From Alloscardovia macacae (lineage in GTDB: Bacteria; Actinomycetota; Actinomycetes; Actinomycetales; Bifidobacteriaceae), in NCBI RefSeq assembly GCF_002259705.1, contig NZ_MWWT01000008.1, forward strand, positions 124,001 through 188,000: a stretch of 64,000 nucleotides of DNA, read 5' to 3'. A program made the translations under genes and the position numbers. The first letter of the stretch is position 1. Every line of letters starts with the position of its first letter. Below are positions 1-10,251 of the stretch, piece by piece. The notes beneath the pieces are model-generated. The model was not told where the DNA came from, did not search any database, and saw only the letters and a list, made by a program, of their open reading frames with translations.

Positions 1-1058
1 TTTATCTCTGCCCCCACGTTCACGTCCGAAGCGCCTGCCGTATCGACGTTCACGACCACGTTCGTGCCATTCTTTTCCAGGCCCGTAATGGTGATGGGAC
101 GGTCACGCTCTATCTCATCGCGTGTGAGCGTCACATAGATAGTGGAACTTCCAGCCTTCACCTGTTCCGGTGTGATGCTGAACTCGTGATGCTCCGTGTT
201 CGGCACGCAGCCCGCCACGCTTTTCGTCTCCACGAAGTAGTACTTCCCTACAGGAAGATTCGTGACGTGGATCTGACCCTGCACGGTGGTCAGACCGGAC
301 TTCAGCGGAGCATTTTCGCCCTCTTTATAGAGGTCATAAACCGCACCGTCGAGCAGTTCTTTCTTCTCATTTGTGCTCGTGAGGGTGACCGAGCCAAGCG
401 TGTCACGTTCACTCGCGGCAGCGCTCACATCCACGTAGCGGTTATTCTCATCGGAAAAATCTTTTTTCACGCCTTCCGTTTGCGGATGTGTGGCCAGAGT
501 GGTGGATGTCTTCTGCAGAGAAGCAAACTCGCTGTCGAAGTTAATATACTTCGTATCCTTTTCCTGAATGATTTCATCTGCATTCACGTGGTCGAGTTTG
601 TTATTATTTGCGGCTATCTTATGCCCGTTATCGACTGTGGTGAGAGCCACATCTTTACCGAAGATGACAGTGTTTTTACGTTTTCCCTGAGCGCTGACGA
701 AAGAGCTGCTCTGGAGGAAATCCGTCTGTCCTATGTAGTGGATGTCATTATCCAGGAGATTTTCTCGGATTCCAGTACCGAAATTACTCTGAGCTGTGAG
801 ATGATCGACTGCTACATTTCCATTCACATGAGCGCTAAGCTTAGCTTTATGAGCGAAAATATGGAAATTCTGAGCTAATCCGAGCTGACCGGTTCGATGT
901 AAGCTCTCGAGTGGGTTAAGCGTTTTACTCGTGCTTCCCGAGGTTCCAGATGACGGAGAGCTAGGTTTCTCCAGCGCCTGAGCGCTGCACATACCTCCTA
1001 TGCTCATCGCGACTACTAACATCAGTGTTATAGCGTATGCGCTTAGTTTCTTCTTCAT
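1..1058 (-). CDS. Choice-of-anchor-A family surface protein, 3' end beyond window
   Basis: Partial gene: the minus-strand reading frame is open from the ATG at 1058 to the window edge (about 352 residues). The start follows an AGGGAT ribosome binding site. Residues 1-28 form a typical signal peptide (KKK, hydrophobic core, SAQA cleavage region). A Ser/Gly linker is followed at about 50-215 by a choice-of-anchor-A type domain, recognised by its opening 'NFHIFAHKAKLSAHVNGNVAV' style with a later 'SNFGTG'. Residues about 225-310 look like a SpaA/Cna-B prealbumin-like domain ('GSVTLTSTNEKKELLDGAVYDLY'). This architecture is known from sortase-anchored Gram-positive adhesins. The sorting signal would lie beyond the window, so anchoring is inferred. 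The ligand is unknown. Confidence 0.8.
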   Translation of the reverse strand, partial: MKKKLSAYAITLMLVVAMSIGGMCSAQALEKPSSPSSGTSGSTSKTLNPLESLHRTGQLGLAQNFHIFAHKAKLSAHVNGNVAVDHLTAQSNFGTGIRENLLDNDIHYIGQTDFLQSSSFVSAQGKRKNTVIFGKDVALTTVDNGHKIAANNNKLDHVNADEIIQEKDTKYINFDSEFASLQKTSTTLATHPQTEGVKKDFSDENNRYVDVSAAASERDTLGSVTLTSTNEKKELLDGAVYDLYKEGENAPLKSGLTTVQGQIHVTNLPVGKYYFVETKSVAGCVPNTEHHEFSITPEQVKAGSSTIYVTLTRDEIERDRPITITGLEKNGTNVVVNVDTAGASDVNVGAEI

Positions 1059-1083
1059 TTATCCCTTTTTCTGTTTTTCTTCT

Positions 1084-1136
1084 GTTATCTTTTCCATCAC
1101 TGCAAAAGTCTCTCACTCATGAAAGCGAAAGATAAC
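1084..1136. promoter_or_regulatory. Inverted repeat in promoter region of the surface protein
   Basis: GTTATCTTT (1084-1092) and AAAGATAAC (1128-1136) form a 9-bp inverted repeat directly upstream of the surface-protein start at 1058. It could be an operator or a leader hairpin. No regulator gene is adjacent, so the role is open. Confidence 0.3.
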
Positions 1137-1156
1137 ATGGAAGCTTAGCAGATAAA

Positions 1157-1187
1157 AGAGACAAAAAGGGGCCTTTCTCAGGTCCCT
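1157..1187 (-). terminator. Rho-independent terminator after gmk
   Basis: Read on the minus strand, AAGGGACC and GGCCCCTT pair around a 7-base loop (one G-U pair) and are followed by TTTTTG. It lies just downstream of the gmk stop. Confidence 0.7.
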
Positions 1188-1197
1188 TACATCGCAC

Positions 1198-1797
1198 TTA
1201 TTTCTCGCCGCCCATCGCTTTTTCGAAGACACTCCACAGCTCTGCTGCTGCACGGTCCACTTCATCATTCACGATGACCACGTCAAACTCATCCTGCAGC
1301 TCGAGCTCATGGCGAGCAGTCTGCAGACGGCGCTGCTGCTGCTCTTCAGTCTCCGTGCCGCGGCCCTTCAGACGTGCTTCCAGCTCTTCGAAAGAGGGAG
1401 GGGCGAGGAAGACGAAAATTGGCTCTAAACCGAGCTCAGCAGCACGCGCACGTACAGCATGCACGCCCTGCACGTCTATCTCCAGCATGGACGGAACGCC
1501 CGCGCGCAGATGCTCGAAGACCGGCGTGGACGGCGTGCCATAATGATGCACACCGTGAACAATAGCCGTCTCGAGGAACTCGCCTTCCGCTTCCTTCGCC
1601 GCGAACTCATCCGGCGTCATAAAGAAGTAATTGACGCCATTTACCTCGCCGGGACGAGGATCCCTAGTCGTCGCGGACACGCTCAGCCAGATGTCCGGAT
1701 GGTCTTCGAAAAGCTTCTTCTCCACGGTCCCCTTCCCCACGGCTGTAGGGCCAGCGAGGACTACGAGACGATTCGTATGTTCAGTGTGCTCAGTCAT
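1198..1797 (-). CDS. gmk: Guanylate kinase
   Basis: 199 residues. It catalyses ATP-dependent phosphorylation of GMP to GDP in the cytoplasm. The N-terminus carries the P-loop 'GPTAVGKGT', followed by the guanylate-kinase signature region 'SVSATTRDPRPGEVNGVNYFF' and the GMP-binding 'EFLETAIVHGVHHYGTP'. An upstream in-frame GTG at 1875 would add 26 residues without family resemblance, so the ATG at 1797 ('MTEHTEH') is preferred. It follows carB on the same strand but is separated by a strong terminator, so it probably has its own promoter. Length is normal for the family. Confidence 0.93.
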   Translation of the reverse strand: MTEHTEHTNRLVVLAGPTAVGKGTVEKKLFEDHPDIWLSVSATTRDPRPGEVNGVNYFFMTPDEFAAKEAEGEFLETAIVHGVHHYGTPSTPVFEHLRAGVPSMLEIDVQGVHAVRARAAELGLEPIFVFLAPPSFEELEARLKGRGTETEEQQQRRLQTARHELELQDEFDVVIVNDEVDRAAAELWSVFEKAMGGEK

Positions 1798-1908
1798 ACT
1801 CTTTACTGTACTCGGAGAGGGGGAAAGCTCGTATCTCGTCCTGTGCATCTCGAGCAGAAAGCTTCGAGAGATCACAGTCGAGTAGAGGAAAAATTGGACT
1901 AAAAAATA

Positions 1909-1945
1909 AAAAGGCTGAGGAGCGAACCGTCACTCCTCAGCCTTT
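1909..1945 (-). terminator. Terminator after carB
   Basis: On the minus strand AAGGCTGAGGAG pairs with CTCCTCAGCCTT around a 10-base loop, followed by TTTTTATTTTTT. This is the strongest intrinsic terminator in this part of the window. It ends the efp-nusB-carAB run. Confidence 0.85.
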
Positions 1946-1972
1946 CTCAGCCTTCAGACGCCTTACAGCAGC

Positions 1973-4900
1973 CTACGCTGCATCCAGTTCATGCAGACGC
2001 GCCGCATGCTCCTGAATAGACGCTATCTCGTAGTCCGCATCCTTCACAGCCTTAATGGCTATGAGTGCGGCGAGGAACTCCATAGCAGTGGTAAACTGCG
2101 GAATGTCCGCCGCGATGGCCGCCGCACGGATAGAGTAACCATCCGAACGCGAAGAGCGCGAGCTCGGCGTATTCAAGATGAGGTCTATGGCACCTTCTTC
2201 GATGAGCTGCACGACGTTCTTTCCGAGAACGCCTTCGCCCGTCGCCGGCTCGAGATGCAGAGCGTCCGCATCCGCCGAACCATCCGCCGAACCAGCAGCC
2301 TCAGACTCAGAACCAGCAGACTCAGCCGGAACGTGCCGCGTCAGCTTATCGACCACCTGGACGTCCATGCCATAGCGGCGCAGCACAGAAGCCGTACCCT
2401 GCGTAGCCAGCAGGTTAAAGCCGAGCTCGAGCAAGCGCGCTGCCATGAGCGGAAGCTGGCGCTTATCCGTGTCATTCACAGAAATGAACACGTTACCACC
2501 CGTCGGCAGACCCGTCTCGTAGGCAGCTATCTGGCTCTTCGCGAAAGCGTGCGGGAAGTCACGGTCGAAGCCCATGACCTCACCCGTGGAACGCATCTCC
2601 GGCCCGAGGATCACGTCCACCGTCTTTCCAGCCTCCGTACGGAAGCGCTTAAACGGCAGAACCGCTTCCTTCACCGCCACTGGCTGACCAGGACGGATGT
2701 CTCCGCCGTCGCCTTCTGGAAGCAGCAGCCCGAGCGCGCGTGCCTGAGCGATGCTCTCCCCTGCCATAATGCGCGCTGCAGCCTTCGCCAAAGCCGTACC
2801 CGTAGCCTTCGAAGCGAACGGAACAGTACGCGATGCACGAGGATTCGCCTCGATAACGTACAGCGTGTTACTCATGAAGGCGAACTGCACGTTTATAAGC
2901 CCCTGCACGCCCACACCTTCAGCGATGGCTTCAGTGGCCTGACGCAGACGCTGAATCTGCGAGTCAGACAGCGTATTCGGAGGAAGCACGCACGCTGCGT
3001 CACCCGAGTGGACACCCGCTTCTTCGATGTGCTCCATAATGCCGCCGATGTACAGCTCATGGCCGTCATAGAGCGCATCCACGTCCACTTCGATGGCATC
3101 AGACAGGAACTTGTCGATGAGCAGTGGGGATGGAAGGCGTCCAGAAACCACGCGGTCTGCCTGCGCTTCCTTCAGCGCACGACCCACGTATTCCTTCAGC
3201 TGAGAGTCTTCGAAGACTATCTCCATGCCGCGTCCACCCAGCACGTACGATGGGCGCACGAGCACTGGGTAGCCGATGGAATGCGCGGCACTCAGAGCCT
3301 CGTCATAGGACAGAGCCGTGCCGTAGCGTGGAGCATTCAGGCCCTTTTCCGCCAGAATCTCACCGAAGAGCTCGCGGTTTTCTGCCAGGTCGATGGACTC
3401 TGGCGTGGTTCCGAGGATAGGCACGCCTGCAGCCTTCAGGCGAGCGGCGAGGGACAGTGGAGTTTGTCCACCCAGCTGCACGATGACGCCCTTCACCGGC
3501 CCCTGCTTCAGCTCTGCCTGGTAGATCTCGAGTACATCTTCAAAGGTGAGTGGCTCGAAGTACAGGCGGTCCGAGATGTCATAGTCGGTAGAAACGGTTT
3601 CCGGATTACAGTTCACCATAATGGTGTCATACGTCTTACCGAGCTCCTGAACGGCATGCACGCAGGTGTAGTCGAATTCGATACCCTGACCGATGCGGTT
3701 CGGACCAGAGCCGAGGATGATGACCGCTTCGCGCTCACGTGGACGCAGCTCCGACTCCTGAGCGTACGTGGAGTAATAGTACGGTGTCATCGCGTCGAAT
3801 TCTGCTGCACAGGTATCCACCGTCTTATACACCGGACGAATGCCGTAGTTTTTTCTCAGCTCGCGGATCACGTCTTCACCCGGATCTCCGAGTCCGCGCA
3901 GGTGCGAGATCTGTACATCGCTTAAGCCCGCCTTCTTCGCGCGGCGCAGCAGCGCTGGGCTCAGAGCCTCGGTTTCACGCACTTCGGCGGCAGTGGCATT
4001 TATCTGCATGAGCTGGTCGATGAACCATGGGTCTATCTTCGTAGCCTCGAAGATCTGCTCGAGCGTAGCGCCGCCCCAGATGGCGCGCATCAGCTGCAGG
4101 TAGCGGTGCTCCGTCGGGACCTTTATGGAGGCGAGCAGCTCCTCTACTTCGTCAGCAGACGGCACCGGACCGTCCCAGTTAAAGCCGGCGTGACGCTTAT
4201 CGATGGAGCGCATGGCCTTTCCGAGAGACTCCTGGAAGTTCCCCGCGAGAGCCATGGCCTCACCCACGGACTTCATGGACGTAGTGAGAGTCTCGTCCGC
4301 TCCTGGGAACTTTTCGAAAGCAAAGCGTGGGATCTTCGTCACCACGTAGTCGATGGTCGGCTCGAAGCTGGCCGGAGTGGTCTCAGTGATGTCATTCTGA
4401 ATCTCATCCAGAGTGTAGCCGAGAGCCAGCTTCGCCGCTATCTTCGCGATAGGATAACCGGTGGCCTTCGAGGCGAGAGCCGAGGAGCGAGACACGCGTG
4501 GGTTCATCTCGATGACCACGATGCGTCCGTTCTGAGGGTTCACGGCGAACTGGATGTTACATCCGCCGGTATCCACTCCCACTCCGCGGATGATGGCTAT
4601 GCCGATGTCGCGCAGCTTCTGGTACTCGCGGTCCGTGAGCGTAAAGACTGGCGCCACGGTGATGGAGTCACCCGTGTGCACACCCACCGGATCCACGTTT
4701 TCTATAGGGCATACCACGACCACATTATCCTTGCGGTCGCGCATGAGCTCGAGCTCGTACTCCTTCCAGCCTTCGAGGCCTTCTTCGATGAGTACTTCGT
4801 TCGTCGGCGAGTAGTGCAGGCCCGCTCCCGCTATGCGATGCAGGTCCTCGATATTTCGCGCGATTCCGGAGCCGAGACCTCCCATAGTGAAGCTCGGGCG

Positions 4901-5407
4901 TACCACGACAGGGTATCCCAGTTCGTCGTGAACGATGTGCTCCACTTCCTCCATAGAGTGTGCGATGAAGGAGCGTGCCGAGTCTCCGCCGGCTTCTTTC
5001 ACGACTTCCTTAAAGAGCTCGCGGTCCTCGCCGCGGTCGATGGCTTCGAGGGATGCTCCGATGAGCTCCACGTTATACTTTTCGAGTACTCCCGCGTTAC
5101 CGAGTGCTATGGCTGCGTTCAGCGCGGTCTGTCCGCCGAGCGTAGGCAGGAGCGCGTCCGGACGTTCTTTCGCGATGATGCGTTCGAGGATAGGCACGCT
5201 GAGCGGCTCGATGTACGTGGCGTCTGCCATCTCTGGGTCGGTCATGATGGTGGCCGGGTTCGAGTTCACGAGGATGACGCGTACGCCTTCCTCGCGCAGC
5301 ACGCGGCACGCCTGCGTTCCCGAGTAGTCGAATTCTGCTGCCTGGCCGATGACGATAGGTCCGGAGCCTATGACCATGACGGACTGGATATCTGTGCGTT
5401 TAGGCAT
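1973..5407 (-). CDS. carB: Carbamoyl-phosphate synthase large subunit
   Basis: 1144 residues. With CarA it makes carbamoyl phosphate from bicarbonate, ATP and glutamine-derived ammonia for arginine and pyrimidines. It shows the duplicated synthetase layout: the first half starts '[35 protein letters not shown]' and the second half repeats it as '[22 protein letters not shown]' near residue 570, each with an ATP-grasp module. A C-terminal MGS-like allosteric domain begins near residue 970 and contains a Ser/Ala/Asp-rich insertion around 1045-1065, which makes the protein somewhat longer than the roughly 1070 residues usual elsewhere. AAGGAAAAA precedes the ATG. It follows carA by 36 bp. Confidence 0.97.
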   Translation of the reverse strand: MPKRTDIQSVMVIGSGPIVIGQAAEFDYSGTQACRVLREEGVRVILVNSNPATIMTDPEMADATYIEPLSVPILERIIAKERPDALLPTLGGQTALNAAIALGNAGVLEKYNVELIGASLEAIDRGEDRELFKEVVKEAGGDSARSFIAHSMEEVEHIVHDELGYPVVVRPSFTMGGLGSGIARNIEDLHRIAGAGLHYSPTNEVLIEEGLEGWKEYELELMRDRKDNVVVVCPIENVDPVGVHTGDSITVAPVFTLTDREYQKLRDIGIAIIRGVGVDTGGCNIQFAVNPQNGRIVVIEMNPRVSRSSALASKATGYPIAKIAAKLALGYTLDEIQNDITETTPASFEPTIDYVVTKIPRFAFEKFPGADETLTTSMKSVGEAMALAGNFQESLGKAMRSIDKRHAGFNWDGPVPSADEVEELLASIKVPTEHRYLQLMRAIWGGATLEQIFEATKIDPWFIDQLMQINATAAEVRETEALSPALLRRAKKAGLSDVQISHLRGLGDPGEDVIRELRKNYGIRPVYKTVDTCAAEFDAMTPYYYSTYAQESELRPREREAVIILGSGPNRIGQGIEFDYTCVHAVQELGKTYDTIMVNCNPETVSTDYDISDRLYFEPLTFEDVLEIYQAELKQGPVKGVIVQLGGQTPLSLAARLKAAGVPILGTTPESIDLAENRELFGEILAEKGLNAPRYGTALSYDEALSAAHSIGYPVLVRPSYVLGGRGMEIVFEDSQLKEYVGRALKEAQADRVVSGRLPSPLLIDKFLSDAIEVDVDALYDGHELYIGGIMEHIEEAGVHSGDAACVLPPNTLSDSQIQRLRQATEAIAEGVGVQGLINVQFAFMSNTLYVIEANPRASRTVPFASKATGTALAKAAARIMAGESIAQARALGLLLPEGDGGDIRPGQPVAVKEAVLPFKRFRTEAGKTVDVILGPEMRSTGEVMGFDRDFPHAFAKSQIAAYETGLPTGGNVFISVNDTDKRQLPLMAARLLELGFNLLATQGTASVLRRYGMDVQVVDKLTRHVPAESAGSESEAAGSADGSADADALHLEPATGEGVLGKNVVQLIEEGAIDLILNTPSSRSSRSDGYSIRAAAIAADIPQFTTAMEFLAALIAIKAVKDADYEIASIQEHAARLHELDAA

Positions 5408-5443
5408 GAGTTTTTCCTTCTGGTACTGTGGTCAATTCTTCCT

Positions 5444-6661
5444 CTAGCGGGCTTCTTTCGCTTCACGCATCTGGTCGATGAAGCGGTCGAAGAGATAGGC
5501 AGCATCGTGAGGACCTGCAGCTGCTTCAGGATGGTACTGGACGGAGAATGCTGGGATATCGAGGCACTGCAGGCCTTCGACTACGTCATCATTCAGATCC
5601 ACGTGGCTGACCTGGACGCGCCCGAAGTGGCCGTCTCCGTATGGGCTCGGCACAGGGTCTCCCTTCGGAGCATCCACAGCAAAGCCATGGTTATGTGCCG
5701 TGACTTCCACCTTACCCGTGGTCAGATCCTGCACAGGCTGGTTCACGCCGCGATGGCCGAACTTCAGCTTATACGTGCCGAAGCCGAGAGCACGACCCAG
5801 AAGCTGGTTACCGAAGCAAATGCCGAAGAATGGAATCTTCGCATCCAGTACCTGGCGGATCTGCTTCACTTCGAAGTCTGCGGTGGCTGGGTCTCCAGGG
5901 CCATTCGAGAAGAAGACACCATCTGGATGCAGCGCGGTTATCTCTTCCCAGGTGGTTCCTGCTGGGAGCACATGCACGCGGCAGCCGCGCTCAGCCATAC
6001 GGTACGGGCTCATAGCCTTCACGCCGAGGTCGATGGACACCACGGTGTACAGCGGGTCCTTCCCCTCATACTCGCCCTGCGGTTCGACCACGTAAGATTC
6101 ATTCGTGGATACTTCTTCTGAAAGATTCGCCCCCGCCATGAACTCGGAGTTCTGTACCACGTCGAGGAGGTCATCGATGCGCTTGAGGCGTCCAGATTCA
6201 TCCACGAGTGCCTCGCCCGAGAAGATGCCTGCGCGCATGACGCCTGCAGAGCGCAGGTGGCGTACGAGCTGGCGAGTATCTATGTCTGCTATGCCCACGA
6301 TGTTCTGGTCATTCAGGTCCTCATCCAGTGTGCGCTTCGCACGCCAGTTTGAGATTTGTGTGGCAGGGTCACGCACTACGTATCCTGCTACCCATATCTT
6401 CTGAGATTCGAGATCTTCATCGTTCACGCCTGTGTTACCGATGTGAGGGAAAGTCTGAACGACTATCTGGTGCGCATACGACGGGTCGGTGAGAGTCTCC
6501 TGGTAGCCAGTCATGGCTGTAGAGAAGACTATCTCACCCGTCGTCACACCTTGAGCCCCATAAGGGCGACCCACATAGACGTTCCCATCCTCCAGCACCA
6601 AAACGGCATCGTGGGTGGAAAAGATTTCTGGACTGATAACTGCAGAATCGTTACGATTCAC
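5444..6661 (-). CDS. carA: Carbamoyl-phosphate synthase small (glutaminase) subunit
   Basis: 405 residues. It hydrolyses glutamine and channels ammonia to CarB. The N-terminal CPSase domain ('[18 protein letters not shown]...[21 protein letters not shown]') is followed by a class I amidotransferase domain with the nucleophile in '[13 protein letters not shown]' and the His/Glu pair in '[11 protein letters not shown]'. The start is a GTG preceded by AGGAGG at optimal spacing. It lies 36 bp after nusB, in the same direction. The carA-carB spacer carries one exact copy of the dispersed 14-mer motif. Confidence 0.97.
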   Translation of the reverse strand: MNRNDSAVISPEIFSTHDAVLVLEDGNVYVGRPYGAQGVTTGEIVFSTAMTGYQETLTDPSYAHQIVVQTFPHIGNTGVNDEDLESQKIWVAGYVVRDPATQISNWRAKRTLDEDLNDQNIVGIADIDTRQLVRHLRSAGVMRAGIFSGEALVDESGRLKRIDDLLDVVQNSEFMAGANLSEEVSTNESYVVEPQGEYEGKDPLYTVVSIDLGVKAMSPYRMAERGCRVHVLPAGTTWEEITALHPDGVFFSNGPGDPATADFEVKQIRQVLDAKIPFFGICFGNQLLGRALGFGTYKLKFGHRGVNQPVQDLTTGKVEVTAHNHGFAVDAPKGDPVPSPYGDGHFGRVQVSHVDLNDDVVEGLQCLDIPAFSVQYHPEAAAGPHDAAYLFDRFIDQMREAKEAR

Positions 6662-6697
6662 GATGCCTCCTAAGCTACTGGGGAGTATAAGGTGGGT

Positions 6698-7312
6698 CTA
6701 GTTCCCTTGCGGGTCTTCAGTTATAGAATCGGCGGAGTCCTCCGCGGGAGAGAACAGGCTCTCCTCACTCGTGGGCTCGTCCGATGGAGTGTCTTCGGCA
6801 GGAGCAGATGCAGGAGCTGGTGCGTCCTGAGTAGGAGCGTCAGCGTCCGCTTCCTCAGCAGCAGCCAGAGCTGCGCGCTCATTCTGCCATGCTATTTCGT
6901 CAGCGAGAATCTCTGCAGACTTCTGGTCCACGGTGCTGAGTACACCGAAGAGCAGGTCTGGAGTATCCTCACCAGAGTATTTCTTCGCGAGCGAGAGCGC
7001 TTCATCGATAGCTACTCCCGCCTGGATCTCCTCGTTATAGAGAATCTCCCATGCTGCCATGCGCGCTAAAGCGCGGTCGATGGCAGGCATACGCTTCACT
7101 TCCCACGAGTTTAACGCTTCTCCGAGAGCCTTGTCTATAGTGCGGCGATGGGATGCCACACCACGCACTATCTCTATAGCGTAGGTGGGAAGTGGAGTCT
7201 GAGCACCTGGATACACGATACGAGCATCCAGGAGGTCAGTGAATTCCTGACCTCGGATGTCCGCTTCGAAGAGTGTATTCATGGCTCGCTTACGAGCTGT
7301 GGAACGTGCCAT
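6698..7312 (-). CDS. nusB: Transcription antitermination factor NusB
   Basis: 204 residues. NusB binds boxA RNA with S10 in antitermination of rRNA operons. The family start 'MARSTARKRAMNTLFEADIRG', the 'AIDRALARMAAWEIL' helix and 'AIDEALSLAKKYSGEDTPDLLFGVLSTV' are clear. From about residue 150 there is an Ala/Glu/Asp/Ser-rich tail not found in the roughly 140-residue proteobacterial protein; such acidic tails are common in bifidobacteria. It sits between efp (32 bp upstream) and carA (36 bp downstream), so the three are probably co-transcribed. Confidence 0.95.
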   Translation of the reverse strand: MARSTARKRAMNTLFEADIRGQEFTDLLDARIVYPGAQTPLPTYAIEIVRGVASHRRTIDKALGEALNSWEVKRMPAIDRALARMAAWEILYNEEIQAGVAIDEALSLAKKYSGEDTPDLLFGVLSTVDQKSAEILADEIAWQNERAALAAAEEADADAPTQDAPAPASAPAEDTPSDEPTSEESLFSPAEDSADSITEDPQGN

Positions 7313-7344
7313 ATCTTAGTGTGGTCCTTAGTTCCTACTCGCGC

Positions 7345-7908
7345 TTAGTTTTCACGACCGAGGTAGTCACCCGTACGGGTATCCACCTTCAGGCGCTCAC
7401 CTTCATTAATGAAGAGAGGAACCTGAATCTCTGCACCGGTCTCCATAGTCGCTGGCTTCGTGCCTGCGGAAGAACGGTTACCCTGCAGACCTGGCTCGGT
7501 GTGAGCCACAGTGAGGATTACAGACGCTGGCAGATCCACAGACAGTGGGTTTCCTTCGTGGAAGGACACGATGCAGTCCGTACCCTCGAGGAGGAACTTT
7601 TCCTGCTCGCCGATGAGAGCTTCTGGGATGAACACCTGATCATAGGTGGTCATATCCATGAAGACGAAGTTATCTCCGTCCTTATAGGAGTACTGCAGAG
7701 TACGGTTATCCACCGTCTCGAACTCCATCTTCATACCGGCGTTAAAAGTCTTATCGACTATCTTTCCGGAAAGAACTTCCTTAATCTTCGTGCGCACGAA
7801 AGCAGGACCCTTACCTGGCTTCACGTGCTGGAATTCGATAACTGTCCACAGCTTGCCATCGAGGTTGATGACAGAACCGTTCTTAATGTCGTTAGAAGTC
7901 TGTGCCAC
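7345..7908 (-). CDS. efp: Elongation factor P
   Basis: 187 residues. EF-P relieves ribosome stalling at proline stretches. The KOW-like N-terminus ('[40 protein letters not shown]') and the C-terminal OB domains ending '[27 protein letters not shown]' match the family. The residue at the modified loop tip lies in 'KPGKGPAF'. A GTG at 7917 would add three residues, but GGGTGAT sits 5 bases from the GTG at 7908, which gives the conserved '[11 protein letters not shown]' start. It is first in the minus-strand run and diverges from the NlpC/P60 gene. Confidence 0.96.
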   Translation of the reverse strand: MAQTSNDIKNGSVINLDGKLWTVIEFQHVKPGKGPAFVRTKIKEVLSGKIVDKTFNAGMKMEFETVDNRTLQYSYKDGDNFVFMDMTTYDQVFIPEALIGEQEKFLLEGTDCIVSFHEGNPLSVDLPASVILTVAHTEPGLQGNRSSAGTKPATMETGAEIQVPLFINEGERLKVDTRTGDYLGREN

Positions 7909-8129
7909 TAAAATCACCCATTCAAAATCGGTTTTCCCGCATAGCGAACGCCAGCGGTAAACATAAATCTTTCTTATTATGCCATAGGGGCTTTACTGAA
8001 TGACAGAGGTCGTGTTGGATGAGAGAAAATTGGCCTTCCTCTCGACCGTATGCTAAACTGAATACTTAAGTGTTCACGCGGACGTACCATGGCAGTACGC
8101 ACGCATGCACGCGCTAAACCGACCGCAGT

Positions 8130-8166
8130 ACGGGATGCTGGGAGATACCCGGCACGAAGGCTGTCC
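8130..8166 (+). other. Leader hairpin before NlpC/P60 gene
   Basis: GCTGGG and CCCGGC form a 6-bp stem with a 5-base loop just ahead of the AAGGGGA ribosome binding site. The GC-rich leader from about 8070 may be structured. I could not match it to a known riboswitch. Confidence 0.3.
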
Positions 8167-8182
8167 TAAGGGGAAGACCGTT

Positions 8183-9199
8183 TTGAGTACAGGAAAGCAT
8201 AGAGTAAGCTCCGCTTCTGCACCAGTAACGCCATTTAATACGCAGAACGCCTTCGTGAAGGCGTCTCGACTCGCGCGCCAGCACATGACGCTCGTGAAGG
8301 CAGGCACCATAGCAGTGTCCTCGCTTCTCGTCATGGCTCTGGCTCATTCTGCCGCACCTACTTTCGCTACAGCTACCGGAAGCGACGCTGCTACCGGCCT
8401 GAGCGTGTCGCGTAGTTCCAGCCGTGCAGATTTGACCGCAGAAGTGGCCACTATTAATTACGTTCAGGGTGAAGAGTGGGACCTGAGCGCAGACAGTTCT
8501 TCGGTGAACATCACCTATCAGATGACGGACGAGCAGAAGAGCGCTCGTGAGAGCCTCATTCAGACGTATAACGCTGGTCAGACGGCATTCGGTTCGACCG
8601 GTTCTGCGTCGGATGCGTCGCGCGCTGCACTGAGCGCGGCGATGAATAACGCGTCTATACATCTGCAGGATGAGTCCACCGCTGTGGATACGTATAACGC
8701 AGATATCGCGTCGCTGAAGGAGACCATCGCGAAGGTGCAGTCTGAGCAGGCTTCTGCTGTGGCGGCTGCAGCGGCGGCTTCTCGTGCTGCTACAGCGAAC
8801 GCTGGTTCGTCCTCGTCCTCGTCCTCGTCTTCTGTGGACGTGGGGACTGCGACGGGTACTGCTGCAGATTTGATCAATTATGCCATGTCCTTCGTGGGTA
8901 CCCCATACCTGTGGGGCGGCACGACGACGGCTGGCTGGGACTGCTCTGGCTTCACGAGCTATGTCTTCAGGAAGTTCGGCATTAACCTGCCACGTACCTC
9001 GGGCGCACAGGCTACCGTGGGTACTCCTGTAGCATCGCTGGCCGAAGCTCAGCCGGGAGACATCATAGCGAATGGCACTCACGCAGCCATCTACATCGGA
9101 AACGGTAAGGTAGTGAATGCACTGAACTCGAACCTCGGCACGAAGGTGACGAACATGTCCGTGTTCACGGGTGGGTACTCCATCCGCCGCGTGCTGTAA
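8183..9199 (+). CDS. Secreted or anchored NlpC/P60 cell-wall endopeptidase
   Basis: 338 residues. Likely a peptidoglycan D,L-endopeptidase acting outside the membrane. A basic N-terminus and a hydrophobic segment near residues 37-60 ('AGTIAVSSLLVMALAHSAAP') give export. The middle (about 80-215) is helical and Ala/Gln-rich. A run of nine serines is encoded by a hexanucleotide repeat at 8807-8833 and precedes the C-terminal NlpC/P60 domain, with catalytic Cys in 'GWDCSGFTSYVF' and His in 'NGTHAAIYIGNG'. The TTG at 8183 is chosen because AAGGGGA lies 8 bases upstream; the in-frame ATG at 8105 would add residues overlapping the structured leader. Substrate and timing are not visible. Confidence 0.88.
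   Translation: MSTGKHRVSSASAPVTPFNTQNAFVKASRLARQHMTLVKAGTIAVSSLLVMALAHSAAPTFATATGSDAATGLSVSRSSSRADLTAEVATINYVQGEEWDLSADSSSVNITYQMTDEQKSARESLIQTYNAGQTAFGSTGSASDASRAALSAAMNNASIHLQDESTAVDTYNADIASLKETIAKVQSEQASAVAAAAAASRAATANAGSSSSSSSSSVDVGTATGTAADLINYAMSFVGTPYLWGGTTTAGWDCSGFTSYVFRKFGINLPRTSGAQATVGTPVASLAEAQPGDIIANGTHAAIYIGNGKVVNALNSNLGTKVTNMSVFTGGYSIRRVL
8807..8833 (+). repeat. Hexanucleotide microsatellite TCGTCC in NlpC/P60 linker
   Basis: Four consecutive TCGTCY units followed by TCT encode the poly-serine linker. Copy-number change would alter linker length in frame. Confidence 0.8.
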
Positions 9200-9247
9200 A
9201 AAGTGCGAGGTTAGCGTAGGTAAGCGTGCGCTGAACGATTATCGTAA

Positions 9248-9281
9248 GGGCTGGAAGCAAAACCTGCTTCCAGCCCTTTTT
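9248..9281 (+). terminator. Terminator after NlpC/P60 gene
   Basis: GGGCTGGAAGCA and TGCTTCCAGCCC form a perfect 12-bp stem with a 5-base loop, followed by five T. Confidence 0.9.
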
Positions 9282-9299
9282 CGTATGTGTCAGAGAAGA

Positions 9300-9327
9300 T
9301 TTACTTTTCTCCCCCCCCTGTTACGCT
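9300..9327 (+). promoter_or_regulatory. Possible promoter with a C8 tract in the spacer
   Basis: TTTACT (9300-9305) and TACGCT (9322-9327) are 16 bases apart and the spacer holds eight consecutive C (9311-9318). A slipping homopolymer here could vary expression of the next gene. The hexamer assignment is a guess. Confidence 0.3.
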
Positions 9328-9358
9328 GAAATACTAAGGAAGAGAGATGGAGTAGATT

Positions 9359-10228
9359 ATGATGATACTAACGAAGATTCTTATCTGGGTGAAGACACAT
9401 GTCTTCCTCGCTTCTGCTATAGCTGCATGCACAGCTATAGCAGTGATAGTTCCTGTAGCGTGGGCTGTACACAGTGCTGGATTCTCCCCTTTCCATGCTA
9501 CACAGCAGGTTTCCACACAGAGTGCTCGCGGTCAGAAGTCTTCCGAAGCGAAAGATACGAAGAACGCGAAGAAAAAGTCTGATCAGACAGAAGATTCAGC
9601 TTCAAAGAAGGACACTACTCCAGCTCCTGCTCCTCAGCCGGTGTATACATATCAGGACATGCTGGATAGAGCAAATTATGTCATTCGAGCGCAGCAACAG
9701 CTTCTTGCGGAAAAACCATTTCATGACTACTTCCTTACTGGTATAAATGACATAATTCAAATTCCAGATGTAGCAGAAGTTTCTCAGATAGATCAAGCGG
9801 ACCGTACACTCTATACTGCAGCGCAAGAAGCCTTTCATAGTAGCCAAGATTTAACCGCCACTGATATTAAAAATCATATGGATGCGATAAATAATGCTTG
9901 GGATGCTTATCAGAAGTCGCTGAACCATGCTCTGTATTTCTATCTTGAGCATAAAGTAAAGATGAGCGAGGATGATACAAAAAATATAATTTCAGTAATG
10001 AAGAAACTGGGTGGCTATCCGAAATCGTGCCTTGCACTAGAAAAAGAACCAATTTCTTATGCGAAGGATACCGCCACTATGGAGACTCATGATGCGCGCT
10101 ATACCCTTCTGGATTCGTATAACTCATTCATGCAAAAATATGGTCAGTGTATGGGCTCACTGACTCCAGAACAGCAACAAGCATTATCAGATAACATTCC
10201 TCATCAGCCTTATGCTTCAGAGTGGTAA
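9359..10228 (+). CDS. Orphan membrane-anchored protein, AT-rich
   Basis: 289 residues of unknown function. A short N-terminus and one long hydrophobic segment (about residues 5-38) predict a signal anchor or uncleaved signal. A charged Lys/Ser/Asp linker and a Pro-Ala-Pro stretch (about 50-95) lead to an external domain with 'YTYQDMLDRANYVIRAQQQLLAEKPF' and two cysteines in the last third. The gene is clearly richer in A+T than its neighbours and uses CAA and TTG freely, which most other genes here avoid. This suggests recent acquisition. GGAG lies 7 bases before the ATG. No family assignment is made. Confidence 0.7.
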   Translation: MMILTKILIWVKTHVFLASAIAACTAIAVIVPVAWAVHSAGFSPFHATQQVSTQSARGQKSSEAKDTKNAKKKSDQTEDSASKKDTTPAPAPQPVYTYQDMLDRANYVIRAQQQLLAEKPFHDYFLTGINDIIQIPDVAEVSQIDQADRTLYTAAQEAFHSSQDLTATDIKNHMDAINNAWDAYQKSLNHALYFYLEHKVKMSEDDTKNIISVMKKLGGYPKSCLALEKEPISYAKDTATMETHDARYTLLDSYNSFMQKYGQCMGSLTPEQQQALSDNIPHQPYASEW

Positions 10229-10251
10229 ACCTGGCCATACCATATACGGCC

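Noticed and set aside
1991-6121. Two very long plus-strand reading frames (644 and 671 codons) opposite carB and carA
   Set aside because: They are exact antisense shadows of strongly conserved genes, have no ribosome binding site and no recognisable protein family; they are open because the sense codon usage rarely creates antisense stops.
8050-8183. Possible c-di-AMP (ydaO) riboswitch before the NlpC/P60 gene
   Set aside because: Such leaders often precede wall hydrolases in actinobacteria, but the conserved blocks of that riboswitch could not be found here; only a short hairpin is evident.
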